A program made the translations under genes and the position numbers. A DNA stretch of 43,548 nucleotides from an uncultured Chryseobacterium sp. (GTDB taxonomy: Bacteria; Bacteroidota; Bacteroidia; Flavobacteriales; Weeksellaceae): assembly GCA_913775525.1 (NCBI GenBank), contig CAJYLH010000003.1, forward strand, positions 1-43,548. Reading direction: 5' to 3'. Under the pieces are notes generated by a model. That model was not told the DNA's origin. It worked only from the letters and a program-made list of their open reading frames with translations, and ran no database searches. The number at the start of each line of letters is the position of its first letter. The stretch's first letter is position 1. Positions 23,803 through 31,249 of this stretch are shown here, in pieces.

Positions 23803-24770
23803 TATTTTTCTTCTTTTAAAACAGGCAATTCCGCCTTTGTATACTCATTGATTTTCTCCAGGTTCAGTATGGTAGATCTTTTATCCTTTGAAGGATAATA
23901 CATCGGAGTAAAGGCAGCTCCGTATATAATTTCATCCGAAACATAGGAAGTACGCTGAACGACGGTATTGGAAAAAACTTCATCAAAAGCCCGTACATGA
24001 ACGATGATTTCGATATCCGTAGTGTTAAAGTCCTGCTCTGTAAATCCATAAAACGGTGAATCTTCATCTATGGCATGAACAATCGTCCAGTTCAGGGCCA
24101 ATGTATTGATATGACTCAGCTGTGTTTTAAGGCTGTAAAATTTACTCTTATGATTTCCGTTTTCATAGACTTCAATGGCTGCTGAAACAATGACATCTGC
24201 ATTCGTCAGGGTATTATTCTTATAAGGAGCCAGCCTGAACATGAGCGCAGAAGCAGTATGAAAAGGTGCAACAAGAGCTATATCCGAAAAAGTAAGGTAA
24301 GCCCGAGGACGTGAAAAACGTCCGTAAAAAAGCCCTGTAGCGATGGCAAATGTCAGCAGCCCTAAGAATGCCTCAAAGGTTGCGACAAGGCTTGCCATAA
24401 ATCCTACCGGAGCTATTCTTCCGTAACCCACTGTAGTAAAGGTCTGGGAACTGAAGAAAAAGACATCGATAAATTCGTTTACCGCATCTCTTTTATCAAT
24501 TCCTGTCAGATGCTCTACTCCGATTAAGTAATACACCAGCGCAAATACCAGATTAACCAGAATATATGCGATCACCAGATAGGAAAGGAACCTGAACGTT
24601 GAAAGCTCCAGCATGGTATGGTACCAACTGAAACGGTTGAGCATAGAGACGCCTTTGCGCTCTACATTGGGAAGCCCGTCTTTTTTGATGAACCTTCCGG
24701 ACGCACGGTCTCCAAAGCCACTGTTTTCCGTGCTCTTTTGAAGGATTTTCTTTCTGAAACCATTTGCCAT
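23802..24770 (-). CDS. Inward-rectifier-type (KirBac) potassium channel
   Basis: A 322-residue two-transmembrane channel. After an N-terminal cytoplasmic segment with a slide helix, transmembrane helix 1 lies at about 60-84, the pore helix and selectivity filter TVGYG at 113-117, and transmembrane helix 2 at about 123-148. The C-terminal half (about 155-322) is the immunoglobulin-like Kir cytoplasmic domain, with GLFYGRFSRPRAYLTFSD (145-162) at its start. It would conduct potassium across the inner membrane; gating ligand unknown. It is the first gene of a two-gene unit with the YkgJ-like gene and is divergent from a haemoglobin gene. Confidence 0.94.
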   Translation of the reverse strand: MANGFRKKILQKSTENSGFGDRASGRFIKKDGLPNVERKGVSMLNRFSWYHTMLELSTFRFLSYLVIAYILVNLVFALVYYLIGVEHLTGIDKRDAVNEFIDVFFFSSQTFTTVGYGRIAPVGFMASLVATFEAFLGLLTFAIATGLFYGRFSRPRAYLTFSDIALVAPFHTASALMFRLAPYKNNTLTNADVIVSAAIEVYENGNHKSKFYSLKTQLSHINTLALNWTIVHAIDEDSPFYGFTEQDFNTTDIEIIVHVRAFDEVFSNTVVQRTSYVSDEIIYGAAFTPMYYPSKDKRSTILNLEKINEYTKAELPVLKEEK

Positions 24771-24810
24771 CTTTTGATCTTAAGTTTTATATCACCCGGG
24801 AAATATCCTG

Positions 24811-24818
24811 CAAAGATA
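24811..24818 (-). promoter_or_regulatory. -7 element of the KirBac-YkgJ unit
   Basis: TATCTTTG on the minus strand fits TAnnTTTG, 40 bases before the ATG at 24770. Confidence 0.6.
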
Positions 24819-24853
24819 AAATATTGTTTTCATGAAATTTATCAACATACCTA

Positions 24854-24886
24854 TTGAATTTATAAATCGATTTTAAACTAACTTTG
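24854..24886 (+). promoter_or_regulatory. Promoter of the truncated haemoglobin gene
   Basis: TTG at 24854-24856 and TAACTTTG at 24879-24886 (22 bases apart). The ATG begins only four bases after the -7 element, so the mRNA is likely leaderless or nearly so. Confidence 0.6.
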
Positions 24887-24890
24887 ATCT

Positions 24891-25271
24891 ATGAAAAAGC
24901 TGGAAACCAGACAGGATATCGAGCATCTTGTCAATTCATTTTATGATAAGGTAGTGCGCGACGGAACCATTGGTTCTTTCTTCAATGACGTAGCTAAGGT
25001 CAATTGGAACAGCCATCTCCCTAAAATGTATTCCTTCTGGGAATCCATACTGTTTGGCCAGATGACTTATAAAGGAAATCCTATGGGGGCACATTTTCCC
25101 ATCAATGAGCTTCAGGCGATGGAAAAGCGTCACTTTGAGCGGTGGCTGGAATTGTGGATCAGCACCATTGAAGAAAACTTTACCGGAGAAAATGCGGATA
25201 TGGCGGTATATAAAGCACAGAATATAGCAAAACTGATGGCCTTTAAAATGGAGCTTGCCAGACGTCTTTAA
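24891..25271 (+). CDS. Group III truncated haemoglobin
   Basis: A 126-residue 2/2-fold globin. The helix-B FYDKVVRDGTIGSFF, the HLPKMYSFWESILFG block (about 42-56) with the conserved Trp, and the HFERWLELWISTIEENF helix (about 82-98) with the probable proximal histidine match group III. Such proteins bind oxygen or nitric oxide; the role in Bacteroidota is open. The start is fixed by the closely placed promoter. Its 3' end overlaps the convergent antiporter gene by four bases. Confidence 0.92.
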   Translation: MKKLETRQDIEHLVNSFYDKVVRDGTIGSFFNDVAKVNWNSHLPKMYSFWESILFGQMTYKGNPMGAHFPINELQAMEKRHFERWLELWISTIEENFTGENADMAVYKAQNIAKLMAFKMELARRL

Positions 25272-26338
25272 GGAACAATTACCGTAAATATATACGCGGC
25301 GAGATTCACCAGCAGGACAGTTCCGTACAGGATATTGGTTTTTCCCCTGCTTAATGACAGCATAACGATAAATACGGACAGGGACAGGAGGATGATATCT
25401 TTTTTATCCAATCCTAAAACCAGGGGAATATCATACATAATGCAGACCATGGATACTGCAGGAATGGACAATCCTATACTTGCCAGAGCAGAGCCCAGTG
25501 CCAGGTTCAGGCTGGACTGGATCTGATTCCCTCTTGCGGCACGGATTGCAGCCAGCCCTTCCGGAAGCAGCACTACCGCAGCAATGATGACTCCAACCAA
25601 AGATTTCGGTGCCCCAACACTCCGCACCATATCCTCTATAGTAGAAGAAAGGCCTTTGGCCATCATTACCACAATAGCAAGGCAAATGACCAGGAAAACA
25701 AAGCTGATCAGGGTCTTGGTCATAGAAGGAACATAATGCTCTGCCGGATGTTCATCCGGAATTACAAAATAGCTTCTGTGCCGCACAGTCTGTACCATCA
25801 GGAAAATCCCGTAAATCACCAGACAGGCAATAGAAACAAAAATAAGCTGGGCATTATTGTAAAAAGGTCCGTTGACACTTGAAGTAAAATTAGGAAGAAC
25901 AAGCGTAAGAATCAATATGGATACAATGCTTACCAGATAGGTAGTAGCTGAGCTGCGTGCAAAGAACTGCTCATAATACTTCACACCGCCTACAAGGATA
26001 CAGATTCCCAGAATTCCGTTTAAAATAAGCATTACCGCTGCAAAGACAGTATCCCTCGCCAAAGTAATGGCCTGGTCTCCCCCGGCAACCATAAGTGAAA
26101 TGATTAAAGCCACTTCAATAATGGTAATACAGAGCGCCAGGATAATCGTTCCGAAAGGTTCCCCTACTTTATGAGCCACCATTTCGGCATGATGAACAGC
26201 CGAAAGAACGCTTCCGGTAAGCAGGATCCCCGCAATCACATCATAAATGACCCCGTTGCCTATAAGCCCTGAAAAATAATACAGGACGGCTACTACAGGA
26301 AAAATATAGGTGTAATGTAAAAATTCTTTTGGTTTCAT
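25268..26338 (-). CDS. ChaA-like calcium/proton (cation) antiporter
   Basis: A 356-residue polytopic membrane protein with about eleven hydrophobic helices. The two CaCA-type alpha repeats are visible: GEPFGTIILALCITIIEVAL (58-77) and, in the second half, VAAVVLLPEGLAAIRAARGNQIQSSLNLALGSALAS, given here as VVLLPEGLAAIRAA and SLNLALGSALASIG. These match ChaA of E. coli, which exchanges calcium, sodium or potassium for protons. The ion here is not certain. It converges on the haemoglobin gene; no strict promoter was identified. Confidence 0.92.
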   Translation of the reverse strand: MKPKEFLHYTYIFPVVAVLYYFSGLIGNGVIYDVIAGILLTGSVLSAVHHAEMVAHKVGEPFGTIILALCITIIEVALIISLMVAGGDQAITLARDTVFAAVMLILNGILGICILVGGVKYYEQFFARSSATTYLVSIVSILILTLVLPNFTSSVNGPFYNNAQLIFVSIACLVIYGIFLMVQTVRHRSYFVIPDEHPAEHYVPSMTKTLISFVFLVICLAIVVMMAKGLSSTIEDMVRSVGAPKSLVGVIIAAVVLLPEGLAAIRAARGNQIQSSLNLALGSALASIGLSIPAVSMVCIMYDIPLVLGLDKKDIILLSLSVFIVMLSLSRGKTNILYGTVLLVNLAAYIFTVIVP

Positions 26339-26401
26339 AAGCGTTTACAAAATACAAAAAATCGATCATTTTTGAAATAATGAAAGAAGATATTAATCAA
26401 T

Positions 26402-26734
26402 CTAATGACACCAGAAATTAAAATCCTGGAAATCCGTGAGCATATGCAGCAGCAGGCCAATAGCAATGATCCTGATGTTTCCCTTGAAAAACAGCATCAA
26501 AAAATACACCGCAATGGCATAATAAGAATGCAGGAAATGGAATCCTATGCTGTTCCGGGAAGGATCGAATACAGGATCTGCAAAAAAGTGGTCCAGGTCT
26601 ACAAGCATGGTTGCCAGCAGGATAAGATACGTCCTGAACCAGGTTTTTCTGTAGAACATCAGGGCAATAAAAACCGGAAAAACCAGGTGCAGGAAATAAT
26701 GAACAAGGGTTTTCCAGAAAAAGCAGTCGGGCAT
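26402..26734 (-). CDS. DUF6122 family membrane protein
   Basis: A 110-residue protein with three or four membrane segments and the family block LATMLVDLDHFFADPVFDPS (about 41-60) followed by SIGFHFLHSYY. The Asp/His residues in this block recall membrane-bound metal-dependent hydrolases, but no activity is known. It is the last gene of a minus-strand operon beginning with hflX, 2 bases after the AlkD-like gene. Confidence 0.82.
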   Translation of the reverse strand: MPDCFFWKTLVHYFLHLVFPVFIALMFYRKTWFRTYLILLATMLVDLDHFFADPVFDPSRNSIGFHFLHSYYAIAVYFLMLFFKGNIRIIAIGLLLHMLTDFQDFNFWCH

Positions 26735-26736
26735 AT

Positions 26737-27456
26737 TTATATTTTTCCTTTTAAATACTTCTGGCGCAGCGGTTCATCCAGCTTCTCAATAGCATACCTG
26801 AGGCAGGTCCTCGGCATTTCACGGCAATATTGATCAAGGTAACGGATCAGTTCATCAGGATCTTTTTTCCCCATTTCTCTTAACATCCAGCCGTTTGCTT
26901 TATGCATAAGGTCATGCGGATGTTTCAGATTGTGAGTCACAAATTCTTTTGTCAGCCCGAACGAATGTTTCCTGATATGGTATAAAGTGCCCACCACGCC
27001 AATCCGTTTATGCCACATCTGATCTGAACGGGCTAATGTGCGGAGCAGATCCGCCCTGTCATACTCATATGCATAGCTGCCGAGAATCGGATAGGAACTT
27101 GAATCCGCCAGGTCCCAATTGTTTATATAAAGAAGATGTGACAGATAAAATTCTGCTATTGCTTCCTTCTCTAACGGAATTTTGGCCTTTTGAAACTTGT
27201 TAATCAGCATAAACAAAGCTGTCAGCCTGTATTCATGATATTCCGATGAAAGAAGCTGGCTGATTCCATCCAGAGACATCTCCTGATAAAAGGCTTTTGC
27301 TACTGCTCTCTGATCCGGAACCGATATTCCCAGAAAAATATCGCCTTCACCATATTCTCCTGTTCCGGTTTTGAAAAACTTTTGATAAACCTCAGCTTTT
27401 CCGGGCAAAACAAGGGCAGCCAGTGCTTCACGGATATGGATAACTGCGGATTCCAT
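26737..27456 (-). CDS. AlkD-like DNA alkylation repair protein
   Basis: A 239-residue HEAT-like repeat protein of the AlkD family, a DNA glycosylase that releases positively charged alkylated bases. The helical repeats, and the VPDQRAVAKAF, YINNWDLADSSS and WHKRIGVVGTLYHIRK stretches, are characteristic, including the Trp-Asp pair in NWDLAD that corresponds to the catalytic region. The start is an ATG at 27456 that shares one base with the stop of the antiporter gene upstream. It is not obviously linked to the hflX operon by function. Confidence 0.92.
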   Translation of the reverse strand: MESAVIHIREALAALVLPGKAEVYQKFFKTGTGEYGEGDIFLGISVPDQRAVAKAFYQEMSLDGISQLLSSEYHEYRLTALFMLINKFQKAKIPLEKEAIAEFYLSHLLYINNWDLADSSSYPILGSYAYEYDRADLLRTLARSDQMWHKRIGVVGTLYHIRKHSFGLTKEFVTHNLKHPHDLMHKANGWMLREMGKKDPDELIRYLDQYCREMPRTCLRYAIEKLDEPLRQKYLKGKI

Positions 27457-28736
27457 TACTGATGTTCATCTGCCATAACCGCTTCTCTTTCTTCGCTCAC
27501 GATCTTTTTGGGATTGGCCACTTTTGCAATGGTAAGCCCCTGAACAATAATAGAGAATACCACCACGCAATACGTAATACTCAATATGGTATTGCTGTAT
27601 TCATTTTTAGGAATGGATAAAGCCAGGGCGATGGATACTCCACCGCGTATACCGCCCCACACCAGTACTTTTACCGTTTGTGGATTAAACCTTGTTCTCA
27701 GGGACATGAATTTGGTAGGCACCCAGATAGAAATAAATCTTGCCAGAAGCACTACTACAATAGAGATGATACCCGGAATCATGAAATATTTCAGGTCTTT
27801 GATCATCAAAAGCTCAAACCCGATAAACAGGAATAATACGGCATTCAGGATTTCATCAATCAACTCCCAGAACTTGATGAGATAGTCCTGAGTAATGGAT
27901 TTCATATTGAACTTGGTATTGAAATTCCCCATGAATAGCCCGGCAGCCACCATAGTCAGCGGTCCGGAAATATGCATCTGCCTGGCAATAAGGTATCCTC
28001 CCATCACTACGGACAAGGTAACCAGGACAGAAATAATATAATCGTCTACTTCACGCATCAACCTGGAAGTAATCCATCCCAATACAACTCCCAATAACAG
28101 CCCGCCGCCGGCTTCCTTCAGCAACAGGATTCCAATACTTTCAAGGCTGAGATCAACTTCCTGGCCGATAGCCAGCTGTAATATAACCGTAAAGACTACG
28201 ACTGCCATACCATCATTAAATAAGGATTCTCCGGCAACCTTGGTTTCAAGTGATTTGGGGACATTAGCCTGTTTAAGGATACTTAGTACCGCCACAGGAT
28301 CGGTAGGTGAGATCAGAGCCCCGAAAACAAGGCAATAAATCAACGGCAACTGAATCCCTACCAGAGGCAAGAGATAATAGGTTCCGAAGCCTACTACAAA
28401 TGTTGAGATGACCACTCCCGCAGTCGAAAAAATAACCACGGGCCTGAACTGTTCTTTGAGGTCATCAATATTAATGTGGATTCCCCCTGCAAACAGAAGG
28501 AAGTTAAGCATCGCCCCCATCAGTACTTCGGTAAAATCGATGCTGTTCATCAGGTCATTAAGATGGCCGAATGTTCTCGGCAGAAACGTTTCCCCGAACA
28601 GGACCAGAAAAATGGATACTACGATGGCAATGACCATAATCCCGATGGTGCTCGGAAGCTTTAAAAACCTGTAATTGAGGTAAGCAAATATGGATGCCAG
28701 GACAATTAAGGCTGAAAATGAATAATATAACTCCAC
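27456..28736 (-). CDS. CPA1-type sodium/proton antiporter
   Basis: A 426-residue polytopic protein with about twelve membrane helices, of the NhaP/CPA1 type. The ion-binding region SPTDPVAVLSILKQANVPKS (about 146-165) and the GESLFNDGMAVVVF block (about 172-185) are visible. It exchanges sodium or potassium for protons. The start codon is GTG (28736-28734); no in-frame ATG lies nearer the conserved start. The gene follows DUF4919 by 12 bases and shares one base with the AlkD-like gene. Confidence 0.93.
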   Translation of the reverse strand: MELYYSFSALIVLASIFAYLNYRFLKLPSTIGIMVIAIVVSIFLVLFGETFLPRTFGHLNDLMNSIDFTEVLMGAMLNFLLFAGGIHINIDDLKEQFRPVVIFSTAGVVISTFVVGFGTYYLLPLVGIQLPLIYCLVFGALISPTDPVAVLSILKQANVPKSLETKVAGESLFNDGMAVVVFTVILQLAIGQEVDLSLESIGILLLKEAGGGLLLGVVLGWITSRLMREVDDYIISVLVTLSVVMGGYLIARQMHISGPLTMVAAGLFMGNFNTKFNMKSITQDYLIKFWELIDEILNAVLFLFIGFELLMIKDLKYFMIPGIISIVVVLLARFISIWVPTKFMSLRTRFNPQTVKVLVWGGIRGGVSIALALSIPKNEYSNTILSITYCVVVFSIIVQGLTIAKVANPKKIVSEEREAVMADEHQ

Positions 28737-28748
28737 TCAATATGTTTT

Positions 28749-29378
28749 TTATAAATTTAAATAAAGTACTTTAATATAGATTTTATTGTTTTCTTTCTCC
28801 CAAATATCCATGATTCCGTCTTTGGAGGATTTTGAAGCTTTAGTATAGCCTTCCCCGATATTCAGCATATTCAGCAGGATGTATTCATCTCCCACTGAAT
28901 TTACCAGGTAGGCTGTCTTTTCAGATTTTCCGTCTCCGGAACTTCTGATCGCACCGGTCAGGGACCGTAGCTGGCTCAGATGGTAGATAAAATTCTCTTT
29001 GTCCTGCTTGGCGTCGTAGGCCCTTAGCAGGATGAGAAGGACATCCAGGTTGGTCGGGTCTTTATCATACAGAATTTTGCCCTGGCGAATGCATTCATCA
29101 AAATTTTTATCTTTGAATGCCTGCGCAAGCTGCTCAAACCTTCCATCCGAAGTTGAAATCCTGTCTTTGCTGAAATTCCTTCCATAGTACAGATGCTGTG
29201 CCTCGATGCTGTCAAGGGATTTCGTAAAGCCCCGGTATTTAAAGATCAGCTTTTCGTAAAAATACGGGGAAGCTGAGTCTTTCAGGTCTTTACTGATCAT
29301 CTTTAAATCTATGGTCTGTTTCTGGCTGAAGCCTAAAACAGGCCAGAGGATAAGCAGGAAAAAGAAGTAATTTTTCAT
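28749..29378 (-). CDS. DUF4919 domain-containing secreted protein
   Basis: A 209-residue protein with a signal peptide (about 1-18, ending GFSQ). The DUF4919 pattern, with EKLIFKYRGFTKSLDSIEAQ and HLYYGRNFS, is seen at about 42-70, followed by TPR-like helices. It is exported but has no known function. Its ATG overlaps the hflX stop by four bases, giving strong translational coupling to a cytoplasmic GTPase, an odd partner. Confidence 0.85.
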   Translation of the reverse strand: MKNYFFFLLILWPVLGFSQKQTIDLKMISKDLKDSASPYFYEKLIFKYRGFTKSLDSIEAQHLYYGRNFSKDRISTSDGRFEQLAQAFKDKNFDECIRQGKILYDKDPTNLDVLLILLRAYDAKQDKENFIYHLSQLRSLTGAIRSSGDGKSEKTAYLVNSVGDEYILLNMLNIGEGYTKASKSSKDGIMDIWEKENNKIYIKVLYLNL

Positions 29379-30601
29379 GAACCGTTATTTTCTTCGTCGT
29401 CGTTATCGAAATATTCGAACAGGAAATCATTATATGGAAATCTCGAAATGTGTATTTTCATCACCTCATCATAGATCATCTTTTTCATTTCCGGGAAGTT
29501 TTCTTTCGTTAGCGCCGAAATAAATACGGTAGGGTATTTTGATTTGGCCATCCAGGTTTTTTTCCATTCTTCAAGGGAAATGTTCTTACGCGTTGAAGGT
29601 GTAAGGTCATCTTCTTCTTTTTTCTCGTAGCTGAAATCATCGATCTTATTGAATACCATGATCATCGGCTTCCTGTGGGCATCTATCTCCTGAAGGATCT
29701 GGTTCACTGAATCAATGTGGTCTTCAAAGCTTTCATGCGAAATATCCACTACATGGATCAGGAGATCCGCTTCCCTTACCTCATCCAGGGTAGACTTAAA
29801 TGATTCTACCAGTTGAGTAGGAAGCTTACGGATAAACCCTACGGTATCTGTCAGCAAAAACGGAAGGTTTCCGATGACCACTTTCCTTACGGTAGTATCC
29901 AGTGTTGCAAACAGTTTATTTTCTGCAAATACTTCGGATTTGGACAGGGAGTTCATCAGGGTAGATTTTCCTACATTGGTATATCCCACCAGCGATACAC
30001 GCACCATCTTGCCCCTGTTATTTCTCTGGGTTGCCATCTGTTTATCGATGGTTTTCAGCTTTTCCTTAAGTAAGGAGATCCTGTCGCGGATGATACGCCT
30101 GTCGGTTTCAATCTCTGTTTCCCCGGGTCCTCTCATCCCGATTCCCCCCCGCTGACGCTCAAGGTGGGTCCACATCCGGGTCAGCCTCGGTAAAAGATAC
30201 TCATACTGAGCAAGCTCCACCTGGGTTCTTGCGTAAGAGGTCTGTGCCCTTTGGGCAAAAATATCAAGGATAAGGTTAGTACGGTCAAGTATCTTCACTT
30301 CAAGCTCCCGTTCAAGGTTTTTTAGCTGGGAAGGGGAAAGCTCGTCGTCAAAAATCACCGTTCCTATTTCGTGTTCTTTAACGAAATCCCGGATTTCCTG
30401 AGCTTTTCCGCTTCCTACAAATGTTTTGGAATCCGGCTGGGACATTTTTTGGGTGAACCTTTTTTCTACGGTAGCCCCTGCGGTATAAGCCAGGAATTCC
30501 AGCTCATCCATATATTCCTTTAACTTTTCTTCATCCTGGTCTTTGGTTACCAATCCTACCAAGACCGCTTTCTCATAGTTATGTTCTTTCTTGTCTAGCA
30601 T
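29375..30601 (-). CDS. hflX: Ribosome-associated GTPase HflX
   Basis: A 408-residue GTPase that splits or rescues stalled ribosomes. The N-terminal domain has SKTFVGSGKAQEI and GTVIFDDELSPSQLKNLE, followed by a coiled stretch with RGGIGMRGPGETEIETDRR. The G domain shows GYTNVGKST (about 206-214), DTVGFIRKLP and NKID. The C-terminal part is short and acidic. It is the first gene of a five-gene minus-strand operon (DUF4919, Na+/H+ antiporter, AlkD-like, DUF6122). TATCTTG just upstream (about 30636) is one base short of the -7 consensus. Confidence 0.96.
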   Translation of the reverse strand: MLDKKEHNYEKAVLVGLVTKDQDEEKLKEYMDELEFLAYTAGATVEKRFTQKMSQPDSKTFVGSGKAQEIRDFVKEHEIGTVIFDDELSPSQLKNLERELEVKILDRTNLILDIFAQRAQTSYARTQVELAQYEYLLPRLTRMWTHLERQRGGIGMRGPGETEIETDRRIIRDRISLLKEKLKTIDKQMATQRNNRGKMVRVSLVGYTNVGKSTLMNSLSKSEVFAENKLFATLDTTVRKVVIGNLPFLLTDTVGFIRKLPTQLVESFKSTLDEVREADLLIHVVDISHESFEDHIDSVNQILQEIDAHRKPMIMVFNKIDDFSYEKKEEDDLTPSTRKNISLEEWKKTWMAKSKYPTVFISALTKENFPEMKKMIYDEVMKIHISRFPYNDFLFEYFDNDDEENNGS

Positions 30602-30728
30602 TCAGTTCTGTCTGTATTGTGAGATTTACAAGATACTATTTTTAGGAGGAAATTCCAAAAAAGTGCTTCTGAAATATTTTTCCTATCCTCATCAGTGTTT
30701 ATTTAAAATAGCTGATAACGGATTACTT

Positions 30729-31163
30729 TTAATCCCAATCTGCGGCAATAAATTTCATAGAATCACCGTTTTCATCTGATAAAAAAAGGTAATGGCTTTC
30801 CATCCTGTAATGATTCATTTTTTTGAAACGTGCAGCAAAAGAAGTTTCCAACTGCATATCAGTACAGGCCATCATGGTACCTCCCACTTCAGACACGGAA
30901 AGCTTGTTTCCTTTGCCAAATTCAGCTGTAAAAAACATCCTGTTGCATCCCATAAAAGCGCCGCCCTGTATTTTGCCGTTTTTCTCCGGCGCAGTAAGAT
31001 TAATCGCGGCTTTGTTTTTTATGAGCTCTTCCTTGGAATAAGGACCAAAAGAGACCAGCATCCATTCCCTGTGGATCTGTGGTTTCCCGGTATTTGCAGC
31101 AGCACAGCTGATGGCTGATTTCGCTGTCAAAATAACAAAAAGTATGTAAATCAGTTTTTTCAT
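30729..31163 (-). CDS. META/HslJ-domain lipoprotein
   Basis: A 144-residue protein with a signal peptide and possible lipobox AISC (Cys20). The META domain pattern is REWMLVSFG (33-41), GCNRMFFTAEFG (72-83), and GGTMMACTDMQLETSF (93-108). META proteins are HslJ-like and are linked to envelope stress or antibiotic tolerance in other bacteria; here the role is unknown. It is divergent from the S46 peptidase gene. Confidence 0.85.
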   Translation of the reverse strand: MKKLIYILFVILTAKSAISCAAANTGKPQIHREWMLVSFGPYSKEELIKNKAAINLTAPEKNGKIQGGAFMGCNRMFFTAEFGKGNKLSVSEVGGTMMACTDMQLETSFAARFKKMNHYRMESHYLFLSDENGDSMKFIAADWD

Positions 31164-31249
31164 GGTGGTAATTGTGCCATTTTTATACCATCCCGGGACT
31201 GAATCCCATAAAAATTAGTAAATTAGCGACACAAAAATTAATTTATATA

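Noticed and set aside
31172-31249. Upstream start for the S46 peptidase
   Set aside because: It would put about 26 polar residues before a clear signal peptide that begins at 31250.
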